DNA of 64,000 nucleotides from contig NZ_MVHJ01000015.1 of assembly GCF_002086115.1 (NCBI RefSeq), positions 1 to 64,000 on the forward strand, written 5' to 3'. This document shows, one piece after another, positions 1-7,704 of this stretch (the stretch's first letter is position 1; every line of letters begins with the position of its first letter). Made by a program: the position numbers and the translations under genes. The stretch comes from Mycolicibacterium bacteremicum. GTDB taxonomy: Bacteria > Actinomycetota > Actinomycetes > Mycobacteriales > Mycobacteriaceae. The notes below the pieces were generated by a model. That model ran no database searches and had not been told where the DNA came from. It was given only the letters and a program-made list of their open reading frames with translations.

Positions 1-1
1 G

Positions 2-88
2 GTGTTCCATGCTCCCGGGCATGACCAGCGCCGGTTCCTGGAACTGTTCAAACGCGATCTGGAACCGCGGCTGCGCAAGCTAGCGTGA
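2..88 (+). CDS. fgd1: F420-dependent glucose-6-phosphate dehydrogenase, C-terminal end (partial)
   Basis: An open frame enters from the left edge and ends in TGA at 86-88, giving 28 residues with the core HAPGHDQRRFLELF. From memory this closely matches the C-terminus of mycobacterial Fgd1, a TIM-barrel enzyme that oxidises glucose-6-phosphate and reduces coenzyme F420 in the cytosol. Position supports the call, because fgd1 precedes pta-ackA in M. tuberculosis. Here about 5.5 kb of other genes separates the two. The last 41 bases overlap the 3' end of the convergent GntR gene. The start and active site lie outside the window. Confidence 0.85.
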   Translation: MFHAPGHDQRRFLELFKRDLEPRLRKLA

Positions 89-815
89 TGCCGGTGCCGC
101 TGGTGGCGGTCAGCCGCACCCGGTCGGCCCGGAACAGGTCATAGGCGTATTCGAATGGCCTGCCGGATTCGGCGCGGGCCAGCCGGGTGATCGCCAGCAG
201 TGGCTTGCGGTGCGCGATGTCGAGGCATTGCGCCTCCCGCGGGCTCGCGCTGACCACCTCGATGGTCTCGGTCGTGGTGGCCGGAGCCAGCCCGTAGCGG
301 GTTTTGAACAGCTCATAGAGCGAACCGCCCAGCGGCTGCTCCAGCAGGTCGGGCGCCTGCTCGGCAACGAAGCAGGACTGGTCCACCGACAGTGGCACCC
401 CATCGGCGTAGCGCAACCGGCGGATGACGAACACCGCCGCGTCCGGAGCGATCTCCAAAGCGACGGACTCGGCAGCGGTCGCCGGCCGGCTGTCGGTCGC
501 CAGCACCTTCGTGTAACTGCTGTGCCCGCCGCTGTGCAGCAGCGCCGGCAGCCCGGCCTGCTCGGCGGCGTTGCGCTGCACCATGTCCGCGCGCACGAAG
601 GTCCCACCTGCACGGCCGGTGCGGCGCTCGAGGACGCCGGCCTGGCTCAACGGCAGCAACGCACTGCGCAGCGTCGCCCTCGACACGCCGAACTGTTCGG
701 CCATCTCACGTTCGGTGCCCAGCCGCGAACCCGGCCGCAGCGCACCGCTGGACAACATGGACAGAATCCGGCGGCGCACATCCTCGGCGACCGCTCCCCC
801 CGCGGTTTCCTCCAC
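48..815 (-). CDS. GntR-family transcriptional regulator (HutC/UTRA type)
   Basis: A 255-residue protein with an N-terminal winged helix-turn-helix (about 8-75; GSRLGTEREMAEQFGVSRAT is the typical GntR recognition region) and a C-terminal UTRA-like effector domain (about 95-245, with the family pattern of VIRRLRYADGVPLSVDQSCF). It starts with GTG at 815, two bases after the stop of the SDR gene, so the two are probably co-transcribed. Its position in an amine-catabolism cassette suggests a local repressor answering to the substrate or its phosphorylated form; this is inference. Candidate operators with GACCA/TGGTC half-sites lie in the kinase/permease gap at 2626-2635 and 2803-2817. Its end overlaps fgd1 in convergent orientation. 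Confidence 0.88.
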   Translation of the reverse strand: MEETAGGAVAEDVRRRILSMLSSGALRPGSRLGTEREMAEQFGVSRATLRSALLPLSQAGVLERRTGRAGGTFVRADMVQRNAAEQAGLPALLHSGGHSSYTKVLATDSRPATAAESVALEIAPDAAVFVIRRLRYADGVPLSVDQSCFVAEQAPDLLEQPLGGSLYELFKTRYGLAPATTTETIEVVSASPREAQCLDIAHRKPLLAITRLARAESGRPFEYAYDLFRADRVRLTATSGTGITLACAAAVPDRV

Positions 816-817
816 GA

Positions 818-1594
818 TCAGGTGGCCATTGCGTCCAGTGACTCGGGCAGGACCTGCCCACCGTCGACGGCGATGGCCTGCCCGGTGATGTAGGCGGCCT
901 CCCGGGTGGCCAGGAACGCCGCCAGGTGACCGATATCCTCCGGGGTGCCCAGCGCGCCGGCCGGGATGGACCGCGCCATGCTGGCCAGATAATCCTCACC
1001 GTTGTCGAGCAGCCCCTCGGTGAGGATGTTTCCCGGCAGGATCGCGTTGACGGTGATGCCTTTCGGTGCGAGTTCGATTGCGGCAGTACGCATGAAGCCC
1101 AACTGCGCAGCCTTGGTGGCACCGTAGTGCGACCACCCGGGATAACCGGTGATGGGCCCGGTGATCGACGAGGTCAGCACGACCCGGCCGGAGCCCGAGG
1201 CGATCAGCGCGTCCAGGCAGGCCTGCACCGCGTAGAAGGTGCCGTTGACGTTGACGCCCATGATCTCGTTGAGCTGCTCCGGGGTCATGGTGGCCAGCGG
1301 TGCGTCGGGAAAGATCCCGGCGTTGGCGCACAACACATCCAGACCGCCGAACGTGTCGATCGCGGCCGCGGCCATCTCCGCGCAGGACTGCCGGTCGCTC
1401 ACGTCGACACGTACCCCGAGCACCTTGCCGTCACCGAGTCCGTCGAGGGCGGCCACGGCCTCGTCCAACCCGGCCGCCGACCGGGCCGCAATCGCCACGT
1501 TGGCGCCCGCCTTGGCGAACACCGAGGCGATACCGCGGCCGATTCCCTTACTGCCGCCGGTCACCAGCACCGAGCGGGACTGCAGGTCGAACAT
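818..1594 (-). CDS. SDR-family oxidoreductase
   Basis: A 258-residue classical short-chain dehydrogenase/reductase. The nucleotide-binding motif TGGSKGIG is at 13-20, the NAG motif near 89-91, and the catalytic Ser/Tyr/Lys set appears as TSSITG followed by YGATK. The C-terminal ITGQAIAVDGG is typical of the FabG-like group. The ATG at 1594 has a GGAGA ribosome site just upstream, and the kinase gene ends 8 bases before. The substrate cannot be read from sequence. In this cassette it could oxidise or reduce the aldehyde or amino-alcohol intermediate, which is inference only. Confidence 0.88.
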   Translation of the reverse strand: MFDLQSRSVLVTGGSKGIGRGIASVFAKAGANVAIAARSAAGLDEAVAALDGLGDGKVLGVRVDVSDRQSCAEMAAAAIDTFGGLDVLCANAGIFPDAPLATMTPEQLNEIMGVNVNGTFYAVQACLDALIASGSGRVVLTSSITGPITGYPGWSHYGATKAAQLGFMRTAAIELAPKGITVNAILPGNILTEGLLDNGEDYLASMARSIPAGALGTPEDIGHLAAFLATREAAYITGQAIAVDGGQVLPESLDAMAT

Positions 1595-1602
1595 CTGTCT
1601 CC

Positions 1603-2592
1603 TTAACGTAGCCAGGTCTGATCATGGAGGTACCGCTCGGCGAGCCGAGCGGTACCGAGCGCATATCCGGGACCGATCGCGATGGCGGCGTCGGCGTCGG
1701 CATGTGAGGCGATCCAGGCGGTCAGCTGGATACGCCGCAGCATCACGAAGGTAGGGATGAGGGCCAGGTGCTCATCGGACAGTGCCCGCACCTTCGTGTA
1801 TCCGCGCAGCCACTCGGCCACGATGCGCTCGGCATCAGGGGTGTCCTCGATCCAGGACACCACCGCGCCGAGATCGGCCAGGTTCCAGCCCCATCCGGCA
1901 TCGTCGAAGTCGATCACGGTGATGCCCGCCGACGGTGCGGCCGGGTCGACCATCAGGTTGGACAACCGCAGATCGGCGTGGATCAGGCCGAATCGGTCGG
2001 GGCCGGTGCCGTATTCGGCCAGCTGCTCGGTGATCTGATGTGCGGCGCGCTGAACCCAGGTCCGGTCCTGCTCTGACAGACCTGGTGCCTCTCGCCAATC
2101 GCCCCACCGGGCGCCGGGGCCCAGGATGTCGTCCAGGTCCCACCGGAAACGGGTGAAGTCCGCCGGTGCCGCCCAGCCCAGCACGTGCTCGTGCATGATC
2201 GCCGTCAGTTCACCGAGCTGGGCGAAACCGACCGCGTGCGGCACCTCCTCGGCGGTGCACCCGGAGATCAAGGAGACGGCGTCGACGTGCAACTCGCGGT
2301 CGTCCACCGCGGCGCCGACGACGTCCTCGCCGGACTGCGAACGCACCAATTCCGGGGTCTGGACGGTGGTGTCGCGGCGCAGTGCGGCCATCCAGGCCAG
2401 CTCCGAACGGATCGCCTGCGCGGAGTGGTACCCAGGTCGGTGCACGCGCAGCACGATCGGGTCGTCGTCGCACACCAGGTAGGTGGCGTTCTCGGACAGG
2501 CTCAACAGCCGCAACGGGGTGTCGGGCGCACGGCCATAGGCGGATAGTGCCGCCCGGGCGAAGCGCTCATGATCGGAAGGCAGTCCCGGCAT
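1603..2592 (-). CDS. APH-fold small-molecule kinase, candidate ethanolamine or hydroxylysine kinase
   Basis: A 329-residue aminoglycoside-phosphotransferase-fold protein. The catalytic loop H-A-D-x-x-x-x-N is at 205-212 and the metal-binding DFD at 228-230; both are intact. Small-molecule kinases of this fold include choline, homoserine and hydroxylysine kinases. The opposite-strand neighbour resembles the phospho-lyases that remove phosphate and ammonia from phosphoethanolamine or phosphohydroxylysine, so phosphorylation of an amino alcohol is the best guess. The ATG at 2592 is preferred over the upstream TTG-rich extension because homology-like sequence begins there. It is first gene of a kinase-SDR-GntR operon divergent from the permease. 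Antibiotic resistance is less likely given the context. Confidence 0.75.
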   Translation of the reverse strand: MPGLPSDHERFARAALSAYGRAPDTPLRLLSLSENATYLVCDDDPIVLRVHRPGYHSAQAIRSELAWMAALRRDTTVQTPELVRSQSGEDVVGAAVDDRELHVDAVSLISGCTAEEVPHAVGFAQLGELTAIMHEHVLGWAAPADFTRFRWDLDDILGPGARWGDWREAPGLSEQDRTWVQRAAHQITEQLAEYGTGPDRFGLIHADLRLSNLMVDPAAPSAGITVIDFDDAGWGWNLADLGAVVSWIEDTPDAERIVAEWLRGYTKVRALSDEHLALIPTFVMLRRIQLTAWIASHADADAAIAIGPGYALGTARLAERYLHDQTWLR

Positions 2593-2718
2593 GACGGACA
2601 GTGTGGACCAATTGTCGGGGCAAAGCAGACCAAATCGCGGATTTTTACGTGGCTGTTGCAATATTCTCAGCTTCGAAACGTGCCCGAAACACAGCGGAAT
2701 GTCAGTCGAATTTCCCAG

Positions 2719-2747
2719 TTGACCAAGCGATCTGAGCGGGGTAACAA
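2719..2747 (+). promoter_or_regulatory. sigma-A-like promoter for the permease operon
   Basis: TTGACC at 2719-2724 and TAACAA at 2742-2747 are separated by 17 bases. This predicts a start near 2754 and a leader of about 90 bases before the permease. The rest of the 252-base divergent gap holds the candidate operators and no convincing ORF. Confidence 0.55.
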
Positions 2748-2802
2748 TTGCCGGCGTCGTTCTCTGTCATCGGCATCGAAGCCGGCGACGCTCCTAAAAC
2801 CA

Positions 2803-2817
2803 GACCAAATAGTGGTC
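2803..2817. promoter_or_regulatory. Inverted repeat, candidate GntR operator
   Basis: GACCA-AATAG-TGGTC is a perfect 5-5-5 inverted repeat downstream of the predicted permease transcription start. The flanking decamer CAGACCAAAT (2801-2810) occurs again at 2626-2635 near the kinase start. HutC/DasR-type GntR proteins are known to use TGGTC/GACCA half-sites, though usually in the opposite order, so this is a candidate only. Confidence 0.45.
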
Positions 2818-2844
2818 CGGAACATGCCCTCAGATTGGGATCCT

Positions 2845-4371
2845 ATGAGTGAGACTATCCAGCGCCTCAAGCCGAATGCGGTCGGCTTGATGGGTGTGCT
2901 GTTCATGGCGGTCGCCACCGCCGCCCCCATCACCGCCATGGTCGGCAACGTGCCCATCGCCGTCGGCTTCGGCAACGGCGCGTACGCGCCCGCCGGCTAT
3001 TTCGTCGCGACCATCGTGCTGACGCTGTTCGCCATCGGCTACGCGGCGATGAGCAAACACATCACCGCCACCGGCGCGTTCTACGGTTACATCTCGCACG
3101 GGCTGGGTCGCATCGTCGGACTGGGAGCCGGCTTCCTGACCGCGCTGGCCTACATGGTCTTCGAGGCATCGCTGATCGGCATCTTCTCGTTCTTCGGTAC
3201 CGACCTGTTCTCCTCGCTGTTCGGCATCGACGTGCCGTGGCTGGTGTTCGCGCTCGTCATGCTGGCCGTCAACGCGCTGCTGACCTACTTCGACATCAAC
3301 CTCGCGGCCAAGGTGCTCGGCGTCTTCCTGGTCACCGAGATCGTGATGCTCGCCGCGATGGCTCTGTCGGTGCTCTTCACCGGTGGCGGGCCGCAGGGCT
3401 GGTCATGGGGATCGCTCAACCCGCTCAACGGTTTTCAGAGCCTTTCCGGCGTGGTCGAGGGCGCCGACGGCGCCACCATGGCCGTCGTCGGATCGGCCGG
3501 TGTCGGCCTGTTCTTCGCGTTCTGGTCGTGGGTCGGTTTCGAATCCAGCGCCATGTACGGCGAGGAGTCGCGCAACCCCAAGAAGATCATCCCGATTGCC
3601 GTGGTGAGCTCCGTGATCGGTATCGGCGCGTTCTACGTCATCGTGTCCTGGCTGGCAATCGTGGGCACCGGACCGGAGAATGCCGTTGCGCTGGCCCAGG
3701 ATTCGGCGACGGCCGGCAACATCTTCTTCAACCCGGTACATGACCACCTCGGGCAGTGGGCCGTCGACCTGTTCAAGATCCTGCTGATGACGGGTTCGTT
3801 CGCCTGCGGCATGGCCTTCCACAACTGCGCGGCTCGGTATCTCTACGCACTCGGCCGCGAGGACGTCATCCCGGGGCTGCGCAAGACCCTGGGCGCGACC
3901 CACGACAAGCACGGTTCCCCGCACATCGCCGGCTTCGTGCAGACCGGGTTCGCCCTCCTGGTCGTGCTGTTCTTCGAACTCACCCAGCGCGATCCCTACA
4001 CCGGGCTGTACGGCCTGATGGCCCTGCTGGGTACCACCGCCATCATGATCGTGCAGGCGCTGGCGGCCTTCTCGGTGATCGCCTACTTCCATGTGCACAA
4101 ACGGCATCCGGAGACCGCCAACTGGTTCACCACGTTCCTGGCCCCGCTGCTCGGTGGCCTCGGCATGATCTACGTCGTCTACCTGCTGGCCAAGAACGCC
4201 TCGTTCGCAGCCGGTGCGGCGGCCACCGACTGGATATTCGCGGCCATCCCGTGGGTGGTGGGTATCGTCGGCATCGGCGGTGTGCTGCTGGCCGTGTTCC
4301 TCAAGTACAAGGACCCGCAGCGGTACGCCGAACTGGGCCGTACCGTGTTGGAAGAAGCCCACGAGCGCTGA
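2845..4371 (+). CDS. APC-superfamily amino acid/amine permease
   Basis: About 508 residues with roughly twelve hydrophobic segments. The opening AVGLMGVLFMAVATAAPITAMVGN has the TM1 signature of amino acid-polyamine-organocation transporters, and GFESSAMYGEE in the middle is typical of the family. It should import an amine or amino acid across the cytoplasmic membrane. The ATG at 2845 (weak GGGA upstream) is chosen; the ATG at 2824 in the same frame is the alternative. The PLP enzyme starts 10 bases after its stop, so the pair form an operon. Context suggests that its cargo is the substrate of the divergent kinase. Confidence 0.85.
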   Translation: MSETIQRLKPNAVGLMGVLFMAVATAAPITAMVGNVPIAVGFGNGAYAPAGYFVATIVLTLFAIGYAAMSKHITATGAFYGYISHGLGRIVGLGAGFLTALAYMVFEASLIGIFSFFGTDLFSSLFGIDVPWLVFALVMLAVNALLTYFDINLAAKVLGVFLVTEIVMLAAMALSVLFTGGGPQGWSWGSLNPLNGFQSLSGVVEGADGATMAVVGSAGVGLFFAFWSWVGFESSAMYGEESRNPKKIIPIAVVSSVIGIGAFYVIVSWLAIVGTGPENAVALAQDSATAGNIFFNPVHDHLGQWAVDLFKILLMTGSFACGMAFHNCAARYLYALGREDVIPGLRKTLGATHDKHGSPHIAGFVQTGFALLVVLFFELTQRDPYTGLYGLMALLGTTAIMIVQALAAFSVIAYFHVHKRHPETANWFTTFLAPLLGGLGMIYVVYLLAKNASFAAGAAATDWIFAAIPWVVGIVGIGGVLLAVFLKYKDPQRYAELGRTVLEEAHER

Positions 4372-4381
4372 TTAAGGAATC

Positions 4382-5638
4382 ATGCCTTTCTCCAACATCA
4401 TGGACTCCAACAGCTATCAGGGTGGTCGGCTGGATGACCCCCTGATAGCTGCTCGGGGTCGTGTCCTGGGCCCGGCGTACCGGTTGTTCTACGACGAACC
4501 GGTTCATCTGGTGCGCGGTCAGGGCACCCGGCTCTACGACGCCGACGGGCAGGTCTACCTGGACGCCTACAACAACGTCGCCAGCGTCGGACACTGCCAC
4601 CCGCACGTGATCGACGCGGTGACAAGGCAATTGAGCACGCTCAACACTCACACCAGGTACCTGCACGAGGGAATCGTGGAGTACTCGCAGCGGCTGTTGG
4701 CGACCTTCCCAGAGCCGCAGCAGGCCGGTGCCTACCAAATCATGTACGCCTGCACCGGCAGCGAGGTCAACGATCTGGCGTTGCGGGTGGCCGGTATGTA
4801 CACCGGCGCCCGCGGCGTCATCGTCACCACCGAGGCATATCACGGAAACACCGAAGCGGTGACGGCCATTTCGCCGTCACTCGGCGGTGCGGCCACACTG
4901 GGTCCGCACGTACGCACCGTCGAACCGGACCTCAAGGGTCTGCCGGCGGCCATCGCCGATCTGCAGGCGTCCGGGCACGGTGTGAGCGCCCTGATCGTGG
5001 ACACCATCTTCTCCTCCGACGGCATCTACCCCGATCCGACTGTCCTGGCACCGGCCGCCGAGCTGGTGCGGGCGGCCGGCGGGGTGCTGATCGCCGACGA
5101 GGTGCAGCCCGGTTTCGGGCGCACCGGGGCGGGCATGTGGGGATTCAGCCGGCACGGTGTGGTCCCCGAGCTGGTGACCACCGGCAAACCGATGGCCAAT
5201 GGTATGCCGGTGGCGGCGATGGCCGCTCGCAGCGAGGTACTGGCACCGTTCGCCGAGACCGTGCCCTACTTCAATACGTTCGGCGGAAACCCGGTGTCCA
5301 TGGCGGCCGCGTCGGCGGTGCTCGACATCATCGAGGACGAGAAGCTGATCGCCAACGCGGCAAGTGTCGGTGCCGCGCTGCGCTCGGCGGTGTGCAACCT
5401 GGCCGACCCGCGCATCGGTGCGGTGCGGGGCGTCGGTCTCTACCTCGGGGTGGAACTGCCCGACCGGGAATTCGCCCGTCGGGTGGTCAACGGCATGCGG
5501 GCGCGGCGGGTGCTGATCTCGGTGTGTGGGGCCGGGGGCAACGTCCTCAAGATCAGGCCGCCGATGGTGTTCTCGCTCTCGGACGTGGACTGGTTCATTG
5601 CCGAATTCGCGGAGGTACTGGCAAGCTTGGCGGAGTGA
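4382..5638 (+). CDS. Class-III PLP enzyme, ethanolamine-phosphate phospho-lyase-like
   Basis: A 418-residue fold-type I PLP protein. The PLP lysine is K269 (TTGKPMANGMP) and the cofactor aspartate D239 (IADEVQPGFGR). Several stretches closely resemble, from memory, animal ETNPPL/AGXT2L1: NNVASVGHCHP (64-74), LNTHTRYLHEGIVEY (87-101), YFNTFGGNPVS and LKIRPPM. That subfamily eliminates phosphate and ammonia from phosphoethanolamine (giving acetaldehyde) or from 5-phosphohydroxylysine. Plain aminotransferase activity is the alternative. ATG 4382 follows AAGGA; the next ATG is 4400. Its TGA overlaps the pta GTG, so it is coupled to pta-ackA. A strong hairpin lies inside codons 10-24. Confidence 0.8.
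   Translation: MPFSNIMDSNSYQGGRLDDPLIAARGRVLGPAYRLFYDEPVHLVRGQGTRLYDADGQVYLDAYNNVASVGHCHPHVIDAVTRQLSTLNTHTRYLHEGIVEYSQRLLATFPEPQQAGAYQIMYACTGSEVNDLALRVAGMYTGARGVIVTTEAYHGNTEAVTAISPSLGGAATLGPHVRTVEPDLKGLPAAIADLQASGHGVSALIVDTIFSSDGIYPDPTVLAPAAELVRAAGGVLIADEVQPGFGRTGAGMWGFSRHGVVPELVTTGKPMANGMPVAAMAARSEVLAPFAETVPYFNTFGGNPVSMAAASAVLDIIEDEKLIANAASVGAALRSAVCNLADPRIGAVRGVGLYLGVELPDREFARRVVNGMRARRVLISVCGAGGNVLKIRPPMVFSLSDVDWFIAEFAEVLASLAE
4411..4451 (+). promoter_or_regulatory. Strong hairpin within the start of the PLP-enzyme gene
   Basis: CAGCTATCAGGG at 4411-4422 is the exact reverse complement of CCCTGATAGCTG at 4440-4451. After a bulged T the stem continues with GGTC (4424-4427) paired to GACC (4436-4439), leaving an 8-base loop. 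In total 16 base pairs lie about 30 bases after the start codon. No T-run follows, so a simple intrinsic terminator is unlikely. A translational or mRNA-stability element, or an operator, is possible. Confidence 0.6.
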
Positions 5639-7704
5639 CCGCGCCCGCAGCTTCGGCCATCTACATCGCCTCACCCGAGGGTGACACCGGAAAATCGACC
5701 ATCGCGCTGGGCATACTGCACCGGTTGGCGGCCACCGTGGCACGTGTCGCGGTGTTCCGGCCCATCACCCGCCAGGGCGATCGTGACTACATCCTGGAAT
5801 TGCTGTTGGCCCACACCACCGCGGGCCTGAGCTACGACGAGTGCGTCGGCGTCGGGTATCAACAGCTGCACGAGGATCCCGAGGCGGCCATCGCCGAGAT
5901 CGTCGAGCGGTTCCACCATGTCGCCGAACGCGCCGACGCGGTGCTGATCGTCGGCAGCGACTACACCGATGTGGCGACGCCGAGTGAACTGAGCGTGAAC
6001 GCCCGTATCGCGGTCAATCTCGGCGCGCCGGTGGTGCTCGCGGTCAAGGCCCAGGACCGGACCCCCGACGAGGTCGTCCAGGTGGTCGAACTGTGCCTGG
6101 CCGAGCTGGCCGCCCAGCACGCCCACACCGCCGCCGTGGTGGCCAACCGCTGTGACCCGGCACAGCTCGGCGCGGTGGCTGCGGCCCTGGGCGAGTTGGT
6201 CCCCACCAGCTACGTGCTGCCGGAGGAACCGCTGCTGGTGGCGCCGTCGGTGGCCGAACTGCGCGCGGCCGTGCACGGCGAACTCACCGGCGGCGACGAG
6301 GAATTGCTGGGCCGCGAGGCGCTGAGCGTGCTGGTCGCGGGGATGACCGCCGAGCACGTGTTGGAGCGGTTGCGGGACGGGATGGCCGTCATCACCCCCG
6401 GTGACCGCTCCGATGTGGTGATGGCGGTGATGGGAGCGCATGCGGCAGCGGGCTTTCCCTCGTTGGCCTGCGTCGTGCTCAACGGTGGACTGGCGTTGCA
6501 TCCCGAGATCGCGCGGCTGGTCGACGGTCTCGGATCACGGCTGCCGATCATCAGCACCGACCTGGGCACCTATGACACCGCGCGGGCGGTGGCCAACACC
6601 CGCGGCCGGGTCACCGTGCACACCCAGCGCAAGATCGACACCGCGCTGGCGCTCATGGAGGAACACGTCGACACCGGCGATCTCATTGCGCGGCTGTCCA
6701 TCCCGATCCCCAGCGTGGTCACCCCGCAGATGTTCACCTATCAGCTCATCGATCAGGCCCGCGCCGACGCCCAACGGATCGTGCTGCCCGAGGGCGACGA
6801 TGACCGCATCCTGCGGGCGGCCGGCCGGCTGCTGGCACACCGGGTCGCCGAGCTGACGATCCTGGGCGACGAGCCGGTGGTCCGGGCCAGGGCGGCCGAG
6901 CTCGGTGTCGACCTGTCCGCGGCGACGGTGCTGAATCCGAAGACCAGCGAGCTGTGCGATCAATTCGCCGAGCAGTACGCCGAGCTGCGCAAGCACAAGG
7001 GCGTCACGGTCGACCAGGCCCGCGAGATCATCCACGACGTCTCGTATTTCGGCACCATGCTGGTGCACAACGACATGGTCGACGGCATGGTGTCCGGCGC
7101 CCGGCACACCACCGCGCACACCGTGCGGCCGTCCTTCGAGATCATCAAGACGCTGCCGGGGGTCTCGACGGTGAGCAGCATCTTCCTGATGTGTCTGGAG
7201 GACCGGGTACTGGCCTACGGCGACTGCGCCATCGTGCCGGACCCGACGTCGGAACAGCTCGCCGATATCGCGATCTCCTCGGCGCGGACGGCCGCTCAGT
7301 TCGGCATCGATCCGCGGGTGGCCATGCTGTCCTATTCCACCGGTACATCCGGTACCGGTGCCGATGTCGACAAGGTCCGCGCGGCAACCGAACTGGTCCG
7401 CGAGCGCGAGCCGGACCTGCTGGTGGAGGGGCCGATCCAGTACGACGCCGCGGTGGACCCGGCGACCGCGAAGACCAAGATGCCCGACTCGCCGGTGGCC
7501 GGCCGGGCCACCGTGCTGATCTTCCCGGACCTCAACACCGGCAACAACACCTACAAGGCGGTGCAGCGCAGCGCCGGTGCCATCGCGATCGGGCCGGTGC
7601 TGCAGGGGTTGAACAAACCGGTCAACGATCTGTCCCGCGGTGCACTGGTGGAGGACATCGTCAACACCGTGGCCATCACCGCCATCCAGGCGGCCCGCCG
7701 ATGA
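5635..7704 (+). CDS. pta: Phosphate acetyltransferase
   Basis: A 689-residue long-form phosphotransacetylase interconverting acetyl-CoA plus phosphate and acetyl-phosphate plus CoA. It has an N-terminal BioD-like domain with a P-loop-like segment (SPEGDTGKST, about 13-22), a DRTGG-like middle, and a C-terminal PTA_PTB catalytic domain beginning near IVLPEGDDDRIL and containing LIFPDLNTGN. Length matches mycobacterial Pta. The start is GTG at 5635, overlapping the upstream TGA as GTGA. It is followed by ackA with an ATGA overlap. In M. tuberculosis pta follows fgd1, so its usual upstream neighbour has been replaced here. Confidence 0.95.
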   Translation: MTAPAASAIYIASPEGDTGKSTIALGILHRLAATVARVAVFRPITRQGDRDYILELLLAHTTAGLSYDECVGVGYQQLHEDPEAAIAEIVERFHHVAERADAVLIVGSDYTDVATPSELSVNARIAVNLGAPVVLAVKAQDRTPDEVVQVVELCLAELAAQHAHTAAVVANRCDPAQLGAVAAALGELVPTSYVLPEEPLLVAPSVAELRAAVHGELTGGDEELLGREALSVLVAGMTAEHVLERLRDGMAVITPGDRSDVVMAVMGAHAAAGFPSLACVVLNGGLALHPEIARLVDGLGSRLPIISTDLGTYDTARAVANTRGRVTVHTQRKIDTALALMEEHVDTGDLIARLSIPIPSVVTPQMFTYQLIDQARADAQRIVLPEGDDDRILRAAGRLLAHRVAELTILGDEPVVRARAAELGVDLSAATVLNPKTSELCDQFAEQYAELRKHKGVTVDQAREIIHDVSYFGTMLVHNDMVDGMVSGARHTTAHTVRPSFEIIKTLPGVSTVSSIFLMCLEDRVLAYGDCAIVPDPTSEQLADIAISSARTAAQFGIDPRVAMLSYSTGTSGTGADVDKVRAATELVREREPDLLVEGPIQYDAAVDPATAKTKMPDSPVAGRATVLIFPDLNTGNNTYKAVQRSAGAIAIGPVLQGLNKPVNDLSRGALVEDIVNTVAITAIQAARR

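Noticed and set aside
1603..2592. Aminoglycoside-resistance gene
   Set aside because: The fold is shared with many metabolic kinases, and linkage to a permease, a PLP phospho-lyase-like enzyme, an SDR and GntR favours catabolism.
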